A DNA stretch of 64,000 bases from Pseudoduganella rivuli (GTDB lineage: Bacteria; Pseudomonadota; Gammaproteobacteria; Burkholderiales; Burkholderiaceae_D). Below are positions 17,369 to 27,286 of the stretch, in pieces. How positions within the stretch are numbered: position 1 is the first letter of the stretch; every line of letters starts with the position of its first letter. The notes beneath the pieces were generated by a model. The model did not search any database, was not told the DNA's origin, and was given only the letters and a program-made list of their open reading frames with translations. Where the stretch lies: contig NZ_WKJJ01000010.1 in assembly GCF_009674485.1 (NCBI RefSeq), positions 226,760 to 290,759 of the forward strand, read 5' to 3'. A program made the translations under genes and the position numbers.

Positions 17369-19530
17369 GGCTGCTGCGTCTCCTGTAACGGCAAGACCAG
17401 GTGGAACGTGGCGCCTTGTCCTGGATTGTTTTCCGCCCGCAGCTCGCCGCCGTGGGCCTTGACGATCGTGCGGCAAATCGACAATCCCAGCCCCATGCCG
17501 CGCGCCTTGGTGGTATAAAACGATTCGAAGATCCGTTCCAGCATGGCTTGCGGGACACCGCTGCCGCAATCGCTGACGGCAATGTCCGCGCGGCCCTCCT
17601 CGGCCAGCCCGGCGCGCACGGTGACGGTGCGCTCGCCCTGCGTGTCCGCCATGGCATCGCATGCATTCATCAACAAATTGACCAGCACTTGCTGCAACTG
17701 CACCGGGTCGGCGCTGACAGCCATGCCGGCCGGCGCCGGCTCCACGATCAGCTTGACGCCATGGTTGATCAAGTCGTTGCGCAGCAGGACTGTCACGCCG
17801 CTCACCAGTTCATTCAGTTCGACCGCCTGGCGCGGCATGTCGGCGTTGCTGAACAGCCGCCGCAAGCGCAAGATGATTTCCCCCGCGCGCTGGTCTTCGT
17901 CGATGATGTCTTGCAGGATATCGCGCACTTCGTCCAGGTCCGGCTGCGGCAGGCGCATGAAGCGCTGCGCCGCCTGTGCGTTACTGAGTATCGCCGTCAG
18001 CGGCTGGTTCAATTCGTGCGCCAGTGCGCCGGACAATTCCCCCAGCATCGCCACGCGCGACAAATGCATCACTTCCTTTTGCTTGTGCTGCGCCTCCAGC
18101 TCGGCCTGTTTGCGCTGCGTGATGTCGAACGACACGCCGCGTGCCAGCCTGGCCCTGCCATCGCTGCCGCACTCGATGCTTCCATGCGAACCAACCCAGC
18201 GCTGCGTACCGTCAGGCAATTGCACGCGGAATTCGGTCTGGTACCCGCCGCCTGCTTCCTGCGCTTCGTACAGCGTGCGCATCAGGGCGGCGCGGTCGTC
18301 CGCATGCACTCGCTCGAGGAACACGCTCATGGTCACCTCCTGCTCCGCTGTGAAGCCCATCAATTCGCGCCACACGTCCGACACCCAGATGCCGCCATGC
18401 ACCAGGTCGCGCACCCAGATTCCCATGCGCGCGGCATTGACCGCCAGCGCCAGCCGCTGTTCGCTTTCCCGCATGCCAGCCTGCGCATCGCTCACCACGG
18501 CCGCCGCATCGTGCAGCGCCAGCGCCACTTCATTGGCTTCGCGTACTTCCAGTTGCGGCAGCGGCGCCATGCCGCCCCCCGCCACCTTGCGCGCCGGCTC
18601 CACCAGCGCATGCATCGAGCGCGCAATGCCGCCGCCGATGCGCCAGGCCAGCACGAGTCCCAGCGCCAACGCGGCAACGGTCCCAGCAATCAGCCACACC
18701 AGCGAACGATGGAAACCACGCGTCAATTCGTCCACCGGGATGCCGAGCGCCACCGACCAGCCGCTGGCGGATGAGCGGCTGTAGGCTGTCAGCACGGGAA
18801 TGCCATCGAGCGTATTGGCCTCCAGCACACCCTCGGCCGACGTGCGCAGCCGCTGCAACAGCGCCGGCACCACTTCCTTGCCGACAAACCGTGTGTTGTC
18901 GTGGGTGCGCGCCGCGATATGGCCGGTACTGTCGATGATCGCCGCGCGCCATGTATTGGCCAGCTTTTGTTGGGCCAGTACGCCGTGCAGGCGTATCGGC
19001 GTCCAGGTGGCATTGAGCGACATGACGATCGCGCCGTCCCGCCGCACCGGTACGCCAACCGTATAGACATACTGGTTGGCAATCGGCCCCATGAACATAT
19101 CGGAGACACCGGGTTTTCCCGTCTGCAGGATGCGCCGCAACAGCGGTGTGGCGCGCAGGCGCGGCAGCGGCGTGCCATATGGGCGACGCGTCGACAACAG
19201 CAACGCGCCGGACGGGTCCACCAGCACAATGCTGTCAGCATGAATCATGTCCAGGACATCGACGGCGCGTTCATGAAATCCCTTCAAGTCGCCGTCATGC
19301 AACTGGTGCGATGTCGCCAGCGCCTGCAAGGCGGACGCCGTGCTTTCAAAGCCATGGTCCACCACCGCCATGATGGCGCGCGCACGGCTGACTGTATTTT
19401 CCATCAGCACGGCCTGCTCACGTTCGTAAAAGTCGACGATCAGGAAGGCGGCGACAGAAGCCAGCGGCAGCACGCACCCAACCACCAGCACGGCCAGGCT
19501 GGCCCTGACACCGGGGATTTTCCTTCGCAT
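17365..19530 (-). CDS. FixL/DctB-type sensor histidine kinase with Cache and PAS domains
   Basis: 721 residues. N-terminal span (about 10-31), periplasmic Cache-like domain (DSIVLVDPSGALLLSTRRP; second half IIDSTGHIAARTHDN), second span (about 280-300), PAS domain (WRELMGFTAEQ...RWVGSHGSI...FDITQRKQAELE), and a kinase core with H-box SGALAHELNQPLTAI and HATPase (DCGSGVP, GMGLGLSICR). The layout matches kinases paired with FixJ-type regulators. It is the first gene of the seven-gene operon running left to 9997. The ligand is unknown; a small organic acid would be typical for a Cache domain. Confidence 0.9.
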   Translation of the reverse strand: MRRKIPGVRASLAVLVVGCVLPLASVAAFLIVDFYEREQAVLMENTVSRARAIMAVVDHGFESTASALQALATSHQLHDGDLKGFHERAVDVLDMIHADSIVLVDPSGALLLSTRRPYGTPLPRLRATPLLRRILQTGKPGVSDMFMGPIANQYVYTVGVPVRRDGAIVMSLNATWTPIRLHGVLAQQKLANTWRAAIIDSTGHIAARTHDNTRFVGKEVVPALLQRLRTSAEGVLEANTLDGIPVLTAYSRSSASGWSVALGIPVDELTRGFHRSLVWLIAGTVAALALGLVLAWRIGGGIARSMHALVEPARKVAGGGMAPLPQLEVREANEVALALHDAAAVVSDAQAGMRESEQRLALAVNAARMGIWVRDLVHGGIWVSDVWRELMGFTAEQEVTMSVFLERVHADDRAALMRTLYEAQEAGGGYQTEFRVQLPDGTQRWVGSHGSIECGSDGRARLARGVSFDITQRKQAELEAQHKQKEVMHLSRVAMLGELSGALAHELNQPLTAILSNAQAAQRFMRLPQPDLDEVRDILQDIIDEDQRAGEIILRLRRLFSNADMPRQAVELNELVSGVTVLLRNDLINHGVKLIVEPAPAGMAVSADPVQLQQVLVNLLMNACDAMADTQGERTVTVRAGLAEEGRADIAVSDCGSGVPQAMLERIFESFYTTKARGMGLGLSICRTIVKAHGGELRAENNPGQGATFHLVLPLQETQQP

Positions 19531-19599
19531 CGCGCCGCACCTCCGTGCTGCTGGTCTTGAAACCGATTGTATAAAAATCAGGCAGCGTCGTGGTGGCTA

Positions 19600-19641
19600 A
19601 AAATAAGAAAAAAAGCCCGCGTGCCTTGTGGGCCGCGGGCT
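19600..19641 (-). terminator. Rho-independent terminator for the 22.6-19.7 kb operon
   Basis: Read on the minus strand, an 8-bp GC stem (AGCCCGCG / CGCGGGCT, 12-nt loop) is followed by seven T's and further T-rich sequence. It follows the OmpR-type regulator gene by about 80 bp and separates it from the next signalling operon. Confidence 0.85.
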
Positions 19642-19718
19642 GAACATTCAAATGGGAGAGAGATGAACGGTAGCTCGCATCTTGCCAGCCGATTGTTACG
19701 CGACGATGACGCGGCACG

Positions 19719-20420
19719 TCAACTGCGTAGCGACGACGATTCCGCCTTCTCTTCGAAGTAATACCCCACCCCGTACATGGCGTGGATAAAGCCCCGGTCT
19801 GGCGCCAGCGATTTGAGCTTGCGGCGCAGGTTTTTCACATGGGTGTCGATGGCGCGGTCGCCGATGTCGCGCATTTCCGCGCTCATCGCATTGATCAGCG
19901 CTTCGCGCGTAAAGACGCGACGCGGCGCGGCGGCCATGGTGCGGAACAATCGCTCTTCGATGCGGGTAAACGGCACCGGCTGGCCGTCGAACAGCACGCG
20001 TTCATGGGCGCTGCCGATCACGAAGCCGGTATGCACCGGTTTGACTTTCAAGGCGGGATCGGCGCGCCGCAACAGCGCATGCACGCGGGCCACGATTTCA
20101 CGGGGACTGAACGGCTTGCAAACGTAATCGTCCGCGCCGGAATTGAGGCCATTCAAGCGGTCTTCCTCCGACGACAGCGCCGTCAGCATCAGGATCGGCA
20201 CAGTGCTGCTGTGGCGCACGGTGCGGCAAACGGCAATGCCATCCATGCCCGGCAACGTGACGTCGAGGATCACGACCGACGGTTCGTCATCGAGAATCAT
20301 GCGCAGCGCTTCGCGTCCATCGGCAACGCGCTGCACGCCAAAGCCATCCCGAACCAGGTAATCCGACAGGACGCCGGCGATCTGGTCATCGTCTTCCGCG
20401 ATCAGCACTCGGTAAGTCAT
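19719..20420 (-). CDS. OmpR/PhoB-family response regulator
   Basis: 233 residues from the ATG at 20420. Receiver domain (EDDDQIAG, Asp in VILDVTLPGMDG, TALSS, CKPFSPREI) joined to a winged-helix DNA-binding domain (FTRIEERLFRTMAAAPRRVFTREALI...IDTHVKNLRRKL...YGVGYYF). Its start overlaps the stop of the upstream sensor kinase by 4 bp (ATGA), so the two are partners. Regulated genes are not evident; the adjacent HlyD-like gene, transcribed the other way, is a candidate. Confidence 0.93.
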   Translation of the reverse strand: MTYRVLIAEDDDQIAGVLSDYLVRDGFGVQRVADGREALRMILDDEPSVVILDVTLPGMDGIAVCRTVRHSSTVPILMLTALSSEEDRLNGLNSGADDYVCKPFSPREIVARVHALLRRADPALKVKPVHTGFVIGSAHERVLFDGQPVPFTRIEERLFRTMAAAPRRVFTREALINAMSAEMRDIGDRAIDTHVKNLRRKLKSLAPDRGFIHAMYGVGYYFEEKAESSSLRS

Positions 20421-22561
20421 GGCGCCTGTTCCTCCGGGGTGTACGGCAACTCGATCCGCACCAGTACGCCGCCCAGTGCGGAACCTGCAACGCCGATGGT
20501 GCCATGGTGCGCGTCGACGATTGCGCGGCATATCTTCATGCCCAATCCACTGCCATCGCTGCGGCGGCTGCGCGCCGATTCGGCGCGGAACAGCGGCTCG
20601 AACACTTGCGCCAGTTCGTCGCGCGACAGGCCCGGCGCACTGTCTTCAATCACGATGCGGACCCGGTCTTCCAGCGGTGTGGCCCGTAGCTCGACGCGTC
20701 CCGGCGCATCCGTATAGGCGATGCTGTTGGATAGCAAATTGATCAGCAATTGGTTGATGCGTGCGCTATCCCATATTGCCGTGGTTTGTTGCGCATCGCA
20801 ATGGACTTCGAGTTGCAAGCCCTTCTTACGGGCTTCATTGGCGAAATAAGGCGACAGGTCGGCCAGCAATTGACGGTAATCGAGCGGCGCGAACCGGCAC
20901 CGTAGCGGGCGCAGGTAGCTCATTGCCAGCTCATGCAAATCGTCCACCAGCCGCGTCAGCCGGTCACACGTGCGGTGCAGCGATTCCACGTGCGCCATGT
21001 CGATCGGGTGCACGCCATCGAGCATGGCTTCGATTTCGCCCACCAGGCCCGCCAGCGGCGTGCGCAATTCGTGGCTGATTTCCGCGATCCAGTGGCGCCG
21101 CGCCCCTTCCAGGCGGGCCAGCGATTCCGCCATCGCATTGACGCTGACCGTCAGCGGCTGCATGGCGGTATCTTCCGGCAGCGCCAGCCGCGCCGTGAAT
21201 TCGCCGCCCGCCACGCGCTGCGTGACGGCGCCCACTTCCGCGATGAACGCGGCGCGCCGCTCCATGGCGGCCAGCGCATTGGTGCGGTTGACCATTTCCG
21301 CTTCCAGGAACGCGTTGCGCTCGGCCAGCGCCCGCTCGTGGTCCCGCTCCAGCTTGCGCTGGCGGTCTTGCATGCGGCGCACGTGGTCATGCTGCGCCAC
21401 GGCCAGCAACAGCAATTCCGCGAAATAAATGCCCTGGAAATTCACGAAGCCGTCATACGCATACAGCCCGAGGCGGATGCCGGCCAGTCCCACGGCCACC
21501 GGCACGGTACTGCACAATTGCGCAAAGAAGAACCAGCGTGCATGGACCATGCCCATGCGCCATGCATGCCATGCCGCCACCGCGGTAATGGACGTCATCG
21601 CCATCAGCACCAGCGTCAGTTGCGTGACGGGCGTGAATACGCCGCACAGGCGCAGCGCGATGCCGACGCATGCGGCGGCAATGATGGCCACGAAAATGCG
21701 GTCGAAACGGGGCATGCGCGCGCGGGTTTGCAGGAACTGGCGCGCGAACAGGATCAGGAAGATCGTCTGCACCAGCATCAGCATGTGCAGCAGGTTGTTG
21801 AACAAATCCGGATCGTCGAATTGCAGGAAGCGCGCGAAGTGGCCGTTGAAGCCGATCCAGGTGGCGATGGTGGCCAGCGCATACAGGCCGTAAGTGGAAA
21901 AGCGCCGGTCGCGCGCCACCGCGGCGCCCACCATCGATGAAAACGCCAGCGCCAGCGGCACGCCATACAGGATACCCAGCTGGTTTTCACTGCGCGCCAT
22001 GTTGGAGACAAACGATGCCAGCGTATCGAGCCGGAACACCATCTGCATTTCCGCCTTATTAATGTTGCTGAGACGGACATACACTTCGGCGCTCTCGCCC
22101 GGCGCGGACGTGAATTTAAAGCTGGGCAAATGGGCCGGCAACTGGCGCTCGGCCACCCGGGTGCGGTCGCCCGCCAGTTCGTGCATGCGCACCTGCCCCG
22201 TCAGCACCCACGCTTCCACGTAATCCGTAAACGGCAGGCGGTGTTGCAACACCCAGACGATGGGCCGCGGTTCGGGATTGGTCAGCGTAAAGCGCACCCA
22301 GTAGGCGGACGCGGTAAAGCCCCTGGTGAAGTTGTCCGGCGTGAGTTCCGTATAACGCTGCGCGGGCAGCGCGCGCGCCTGGTCCAGCGTCATCTGGCCG
22401 GACGGATCTTCCACATATTCGAGCTTTCCCTCTAAACGCAGCGGAAAGCCGTCCGGCAATTCCATCACGGTGCGCGTGGCCATGGCGCCGGACGACGCGC
22501 CCAGGGCTAGCCAGAGGAAGAACAGGCGGAACAGCCACGAAACGGACGGGGAGCTTGTCAT
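20417..22561 (-). CDS. Sensor histidine kinase with 7TMR-DISM extracellular and membrane domains
   Basis: 714 residues. Signal peptide (about 1-28), an extracellular 7TMR-DISM type-2 domain (DGFPLRLEGKLEYVEDPSG start, ASAYWVRFTLTNP), about seven membrane spans (about 195-400), a coiled coil, a HAMP-like stretch (RVAGGEFTARL), HisKA (SHELRTPLAGLVGEIEAMLDG) and HATPase (DSAPGLS; GSGLGMKICRAI). DISM receptors are thought to sense carbohydrate-like ligands outside the cell. It is paired with the OmpR-type regulator by ATGA overlap. Confidence 0.9.
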   Translation of the reverse strand: MTSSPSVSWLFRLFFLWLALGASSGAMATRTVMELPDGFPLRLEGKLEYVEDPSGQMTLDQARALPAQRYTELTPDNFTRGFTASAYWVRFTLTNPEPRPIVWVLQHRLPFTDYVEAWVLTGQVRMHELAGDRTRVAERQLPAHLPSFKFTSAPGESAEVYVRLSNINKAEMQMVFRLDTLASFVSNMARSENQLGILYGVPLALAFSSMVGAAVARDRRFSTYGLYALATIATWIGFNGHFARFLQFDDPDLFNNLLHMLMLVQTIFLILFARQFLQTRARMPRFDRIFVAIIAAACVGIALRLCGVFTPVTQLTLVLMAMTSITAVAAWHAWRMGMVHARWFFFAQLCSTVPVAVGLAGIRLGLYAYDGFVNFQGIYFAELLLLAVAQHDHVRRMQDRQRKLERDHERALAERNAFLEAEMVNRTNALAAMERRAAFIAEVGAVTQRVAGGEFTARLALPEDTAMQPLTVSVNAMAESLARLEGARRHWIAEISHELRTPLAGLVGEIEAMLDGVHPIDMAHVESLHRTCDRLTRLVDDLHELAMSYLRPLRCRFAPLDYRQLLADLSPYFANEARKKGLQLEVHCDAQQTTAIWDSARINQLLINLLSNSIAYTDAPGRVELRATPLEDRVRIVIEDSAPGLSRDELAQVFEPLFRAESARSRRSDGSGLGMKICRAIVDAHHGTIGVAGSALGGVLVRIELPYTPEEQAP

Positions 22562-22754
22562 CTTGCGCGCCCTCTAGTTTGCATTATTGAAACAGAAATT
22601 GTAACGCAGACATACAACACTCTACACATTCTGGACTGAATGTTCACAATTTCTCCACAACTGTTTTGTATTCTCACCCACCTGCCTGAACGTCACGCCC
22701 CAACCCCGCGTGCGGCTGGCTCATAACCACAACAACGCTTTGGGATGACACGAC

Positions 22755-23390
22755 ATGCTACAAGCTTCAAAGGCGCCAGCCCCACAATTGCTGGCCAAAC
22801 TCGTACTGGGCGCCGTCGCGGCCTTGATCCTGCCAATGCAGGGCGCCAGTGCGGGATCCGGCAACTCGCTGGCCGCAAACAACCGCTCGACCTACCAGGA
22901 ACAGGTGGATTTGCACAACACGGAAGGCTATACGGAATCGGCGCGCCTGTGCACCCTGCGTGCGGCCGGCAGCGGCGAAATCACCGCCATGCTGGTGCGC
23001 GCCGGTGACCGCGTGAAAGCGGGCCAGGTACTGGCGCGCGTGGGCCACGCGGACATCACCGCACCGTATGACGGCATGGTATCGGCGGTGCTGGCGAAAG
23101 TCGGCGAATCGGCTTCGTCGGGCCGCCACTTGCTGACGGTGTTCGACCCGACCCGCATGCGCGTGGTGGCATCGATCCCCCGCTCCAAACTGCGCGACGT
23201 GAAAGTGGACGAACCGGTGGAAATCGAAGTCCCGTCGATCAACCAGCGCATGACGGCACAAAAAGTCATCGTGATCTCGCAGACGGAACGCCCGATGCAG
23301 ATGGCCAAAGTGTACCTGGAACTGAACGCCACCACGGGCCTGCAACCGGGCCAACTGGCGCGGGCGAATTTCGCGCCGGGCAAGCAGTAA
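22755..23390 (+). CDS. HlyD-type periplasmic adaptor-like protein, stand-alone
   Basis: 211 residues with a signal peptide (LVLGAVAALILPMQGASAG). A biotinyl/lipoyl-like half-motif follows (GSGEITAMLVRAGDRVKAGQVLARV, with ITAPYDGMV), then a beta-barrel region resembling RND/HlyD adaptors (FDPTRMRVVASIPRSKL; LQPGQLARANF). It is much shorter than full adaptors (350-400 residues), lacking most of the alpha-hairpin, and no pump or outer-membrane gene is adjacent. It is divergent from the DISM kinase across about 190 bp, so it may belong to that regulon. Confidence 0.75.
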   Translation: MLQASKAPAPQLLAKLVLGAVAALILPMQGASAGSGNSLAANNRSTYQEQVDLHNTEGYTESARLCTLRAAGSGEITAMLVRAGDRVKAGQVLARVGHADITAPYDGMVSAVLAKVGESASSGRHLLTVFDPTRMRVVASIPRSKLRDVKVDEPVEIEVPSINQRMTAQKVIVISQTERPMQMAKVYLELNATTGLQPGQLARANFAPGKQ

Positions 23391-23465
23391 GCCGGCAATC
23401 CGCACCGCGGCGGGCGCGGGGGCTTGCGGTACAATCGCCCTTTCGCCCGCTCGTTTCTCCCTCTT

Positions 23466-23723
23466 ATGGAATGCCGCTCCAACTGCGGCGCCTGCTGCAC
23501 GGCGCCGTCCATCACTTCTCCGATTCCCGGTATGCCAAACGGCAAACCCGCCGGTGTCCGCTGCATCCAGCTGGCCGATGACAACCGCTGCCTGATTTTC
23601 GGCAAGCCGGAGCGCCCCGCGTTTTGCGGCGGCTTGCAGCCGTCCGCCGACATGTGCGGCGACAGCCGCGAGTATGCGATTGCCTGGCTGGGCGAGCTGG
23701 AGCTGGCGACCCGTCCGCAGTGA
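23466..23723 (+). CDS. YkgJ-family cysteine cluster protein (UPF0153-like)
   Basis: 85 residues from the ATG at 23466, with MECRSNCGACC at the N-terminus and further conserved cysteines (RCIQL, RCLIF, FCGGL, MCGDSREYA). The cysteine pattern is that of the zinc- or iron-binding YkgJ family of unknown function. Its stop overlaps the first codon of the decayed acetyltransferase (TGATG), so the two were probably once co-translated. Confidence 0.85.
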   Translation: MECRSNCGACCTAPSITSPIPGMPNGKPAGVRCIQLADDNRCLIFGKPERPAFCGGLQPSADMCGDSREYAIAWLGELELATRPQ

Positions 23724-24077
23724 TGGCGGCGCACGTCGACCCCGGCTTGCTGGCCCGCTGGCTGACAGCACGCTCGGTGGCGCGCGGCTTGCCGCCGCAG
23801 GTTGCCGGCCATGGCGGCCTGCGCGCCAATACGTGACGGGACTGCCCACTGAACGCTGCCGCCATGTCTTTGCCGGCCCGGTTCCGGGCATCCGCGCCCT
23901 GGCGCCGACGGTGGACGATCCCCTCACGGTCATCAAGATGTGCGGCGCCGGCGGGGCCTGGGTAAAGCGTTGATGGCGACGGAGGATGGCCGGGCTTTGT
24001 ATCTGGCGCTGGGGTGGACTGTATTGTCGCCGTATGCGACGGTGGGGTTGCAAACCAGCAACCTGTCTGTGCGGTGA
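23723..24077 (+). pseudogene. Decayed GNAT acetyltransferase
   Basis: Three short reading frames in succession give pieces of one protein family. The first begins at the ATG at 23723 (DPGLLARWLTARSVARGLP...HGGLRANT, then stop). The second, in another frame, reads PTERCRHVFAGPVPGIRAL...VIKMCGAG. The third gives GKALMATEDGRALYLALGWT and ends at 24077. The first two resemble the N-terminal part and the third the C-terminal part of a GNAT of roughly 200-250 residues; the middle, including the acetyl-CoA site, is missing. At least one frameshift plus an internal deletion are needed to explain this. Confidence 0.65.
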
Positions 24078-24088
24078 TTGTCGTGCTT

Positions 24089-24113
24089 ATTCTCCGCAAA
24101 ATTTGCGGAGAAT
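24089..24113. repeat. Perfect 12-bp palindrome with 1-nt centre
   Basis: ATTCTCCGCAAA-A-TTTGCGGAGAAT. It is too symmetrical for chance, but with a 1-nt centre it cannot form a normal hairpin and there is no T-run. A protein-binding operator or recombination remnant between the pseudogene and the convergent DUF6881-like gene is more likely than a terminator. Confidence 0.7.
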
Positions 24114-24129
24114 AGCCAGATGTTGCAAT

Positions 24130-24408
24130 TTATGCACTAGCGTACTGCCGCCACAGCGCCTCAAATTCCTGCGCACTGATTTCCGCACCGTGGCGCCGGG
24201 TATCCGCATTGATCTGCGGCAGTTCCGGCACCGGCGCAGGATCGAGTTCCGTGCTGCCGAAAGCAAAGTCGCTTTCCGCGAACCCCACGCCGCGTGTGCG
24301 GAAGAATTCCAGCTTGCGCACTTCATAACGCTGCGCATCGAGTTCCGACACAATGCGCACCGGCAGTGCGTCGTCCGTGTGCAGCCACAACACGTCGACG
24401 TAGATCAC
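24130..24408 (-). CDS. DUF6881-like small protein
   Basis: 92 residues from a GTG at 24408 that overlaps the stop of the upstream hydrolase gene (GTGA). The start VIYVDVLWLH, then IVSELDAQRYEVRKLEFFRTRGVGFA, fits the small DUF6881 family, recalled from memory. The family has no known function and often appears near toxin/immunity loci. Translation is evidently coupled to the hydrolase gene. Confidence 0.65.
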   Translation of the reverse strand: MIYVDVLWLHTDDALPVRIVSELDAQRYEVRKLEFFRTRGVGFAESDFAFGSTELDPAPVPELPQINADTRRHGAEISAQEFEALWRQYASA

Positions 24409-25505
24409 TTTTTCGCTTTCACCGCCAGCGGCCGCACGTACTCCAGCAAACTCACCAGCACCTTGCCCGGTTCTTCCCACGGCATCATGTGCGCCGAGTG
24501 TTCGAACATCACCGTGCGTTTATAGGGCGCCTTGACCTTGTCCATCCACTCCACCGTCGGCATGGCCGGCGTGGTGTAATCGTGGCGGCCCAGGAACATC
24601 ACGACGGGGATCGGGAACTTGCGCACGCCCTTGAAATCCACCGCAACGAATTCCGGCAGGATTTTGCCCAACGTGTACAGGTTGCCTTCATCGATGGCTT
24701 TCACATCGGCCTTGTCGTACTCCGGCGACAGCAGCGGCCCGTCGAAGTAGTACAGCGACGTATCGCGGTATGCCGTCATGCCGCCATAGTACTGGGGCCA
24801 TTTGCGCGCCGTGATGATGCGTTCGCGCGTGATCGGCTGGTCGCCGGGATACGGGGCGATGGACGCCAGTTCCTGCAATGCTTCCTGGTTGCCTTTTTCC
24901 CGCGCCTGTTTCACGGCATAGTCATAGAGGATGCGCTCATTGTCGCGCACGTTGATGACCTGTCCCACGCCGACATAGGCGTAAAACAAGTCCGGCCGTT
25001 TCAGCGCGGCCTGCATGCCGACGATGGTGCCCCAGCTGTGGCCCAGCAAGATCACCTTGTCCTTGTTGTAGCGCTTGCGCACATGTTCCGCCACTTCGAT
25101 GGCGTCGTCGACGTAGCGGGGAATGTGGATGGTGTCCGCTATCGATGCCGGATCGGTTTCGCGGAACGTCTTGCCGGCGCCGCGCTGGTCCCAGTGCACG
25201 ACGGTGAAGTATTCCTCGATGGGGCGCTGGAATTGCCACAAGGTCGGCATCGCGGTGGCCGCGGGGCCGCCGTGCACGAACAGGATGACCGGATTGTTTT
25301 TATCCTGGCCGCGCACGTTGAGCCACTGGTCGATGCCGCCGATGCGCGTCTTGTACGACTCCTGGATACCGCCCGGCGCCAGGATGCGGCCCAGGTCCGC
25401 CACCACGGCGCGCTCCTTGCAGCCGGCATCGCCGGCGGCGCACTGCTGCGCGTGGGATGCGTGCGCCATCAAGACCATCGTTACCGCCACTGCCAGTTTC
25501 TTCAT
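24405..25505 (-). CDS. Exported alpha/beta hydrolase (proline iminopeptidase-like)
   Basis: 366 residues from the ATG at 25505. Signal peptide (MKKLAVAVTMVLMAHASHA), oxyanion-region HGGPA, nucleophile elbow GHSWGT, acid in the FLGRHDYTT strand, and a late histidine (EHSAHMMPWEEP). The HGGP and WDQRGAG motifs place it near prolyl aminopeptidase-like S33 hydrolases. The substrate is unknown. It is followed with a 4-bp overlap by the DUF6881-like gene. Confidence 0.87.
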   Translation of the reverse strand: MKKLAVAVTMVLMAHASHAQQCAAGDAGCKERAVVADLGRILAPGGIQESYKTRIGGIDQWLNVRGQDKNNPVILFVHGGPAATAMPTLWQFQRPIEEYFTVVHWDQRGAGKTFRETDPASIADTIHIPRYVDDAIEVAEHVRKRYNKDKVILLGHSWGTIVGMQAALKRPDLFYAYVGVGQVINVRDNERILYDYAVKQAREKGNQEALQELASIAPYPGDQPITRERIITARKWPQYYGGMTAYRDTSLYYFDGPLLSPEYDKADVKAIDEGNLYTLGKILPEFVAVDFKGVRKFPIPVVMFLGRHDYTTPAMPTVEWMDKVKAPYKRTVMFEHSAHMMPWEEPGKVLVSLLEYVRPLAVKAKK

Positions 25506-25623
25506 CCTGTGTCTCCGGTGCGATCGAAAAGGGAGCCAGTGTGACACGGACAATATTGCTGTGCAATTAACATGCGAATTGCTACCAGTGGTTGCCTATA
25601 ATGAAGCCATCAATCAGGAGAAC

Positions 25624-26055
25624 ATGATGAGCACAGTGGAACGGGCGCTCGCCATCGCACGCGAAGCGCATCACGGACAAGTCGACAAGGCGGGCGCGCC
25701 TTACCTGGGGCACCCGGTGCGGGTCGCCCAGGCCTGCGTCTCGGCCGACGCGAAAATGGTCGCGCTGCTGCACGACGTGGTGGAAGATTGCGACGGCTGG
25801 AGTTTCGAGCGCCTGCGCGCGGAAGGGTTCAGCGAGACCGTCATTGCCGGCATCGAGTCCGTCACCAAGCGCGACGGCGAAGCGTATGACGATTTCGTGC
25901 GCCGCGCCGCCGGCAATGCGCTGGGGCGGGAAGTCAAACTGGCCGACCTGGCCGACAACATGGACTTGTCGCGCATCGCGCAGCCGACGCAAAAAGATAT
26001 CGACCGCATCGCAAAATACCGCCGGGCGACCGCATTGCTGCAGTCGCCCGGCTGA
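25624..26055 (+). CDS. Small HD-domain phosphohydrolase (SpoT/MESH1-like)
   Basis: 143 residues; AGGAG precedes two in-frame ATGs (25624 and 25627), and the second has the better spacing. The sequence has the layout of the HD hydrolase half of RelA/SpoT: AHHGQVDKAGAPYLGHPVRVA, LLHDVVED (HD motif), and VKLADLADNMD (distal Asp). Single-domain members can hydrolyse (p)ppGpp or related nucleotides, so a small alarmone hydrolase is a reasonable inference. It stands alone, divergent from the hydrolase gene. Confidence 0.85.
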   Translation: MMSTVERALAIAREAHHGQVDKAGAPYLGHPVRVAQACVSADAKMVALLHDVVEDCDGWSFERLRAEGFSETVIAGIESVTKRDGEAYDDFVRRAAGNALGREVKLADLADNMDLSRIAQPTQKDIDRIAKYRRATALLQSPG

Positions 26056-26060
26056 CAACG

Positions 26061-27041
<981 letters not shown>

Positions 27042-27286
27042 CGCGATCTCCGAGTTATGGGAAAGTTAATATAACCTGCTTCCGCCACTGCAACTAGTTG
27101 CGTAGCGTGATAAGACTAACAACTGGCAGTTGTAAATCCCGCGCAATCCCCGGGCCAAAGCCCAACACGGCGTCCGGTCCGGCTGAGTAACAGGGTAGAA
27201 TACCGACCTCTGGCGCACAGTACATCGGACGGTGCGCGCCACATGGTAAGCTTCGACTCCCCGCCGTTTCCTGATTGACAATAAAC

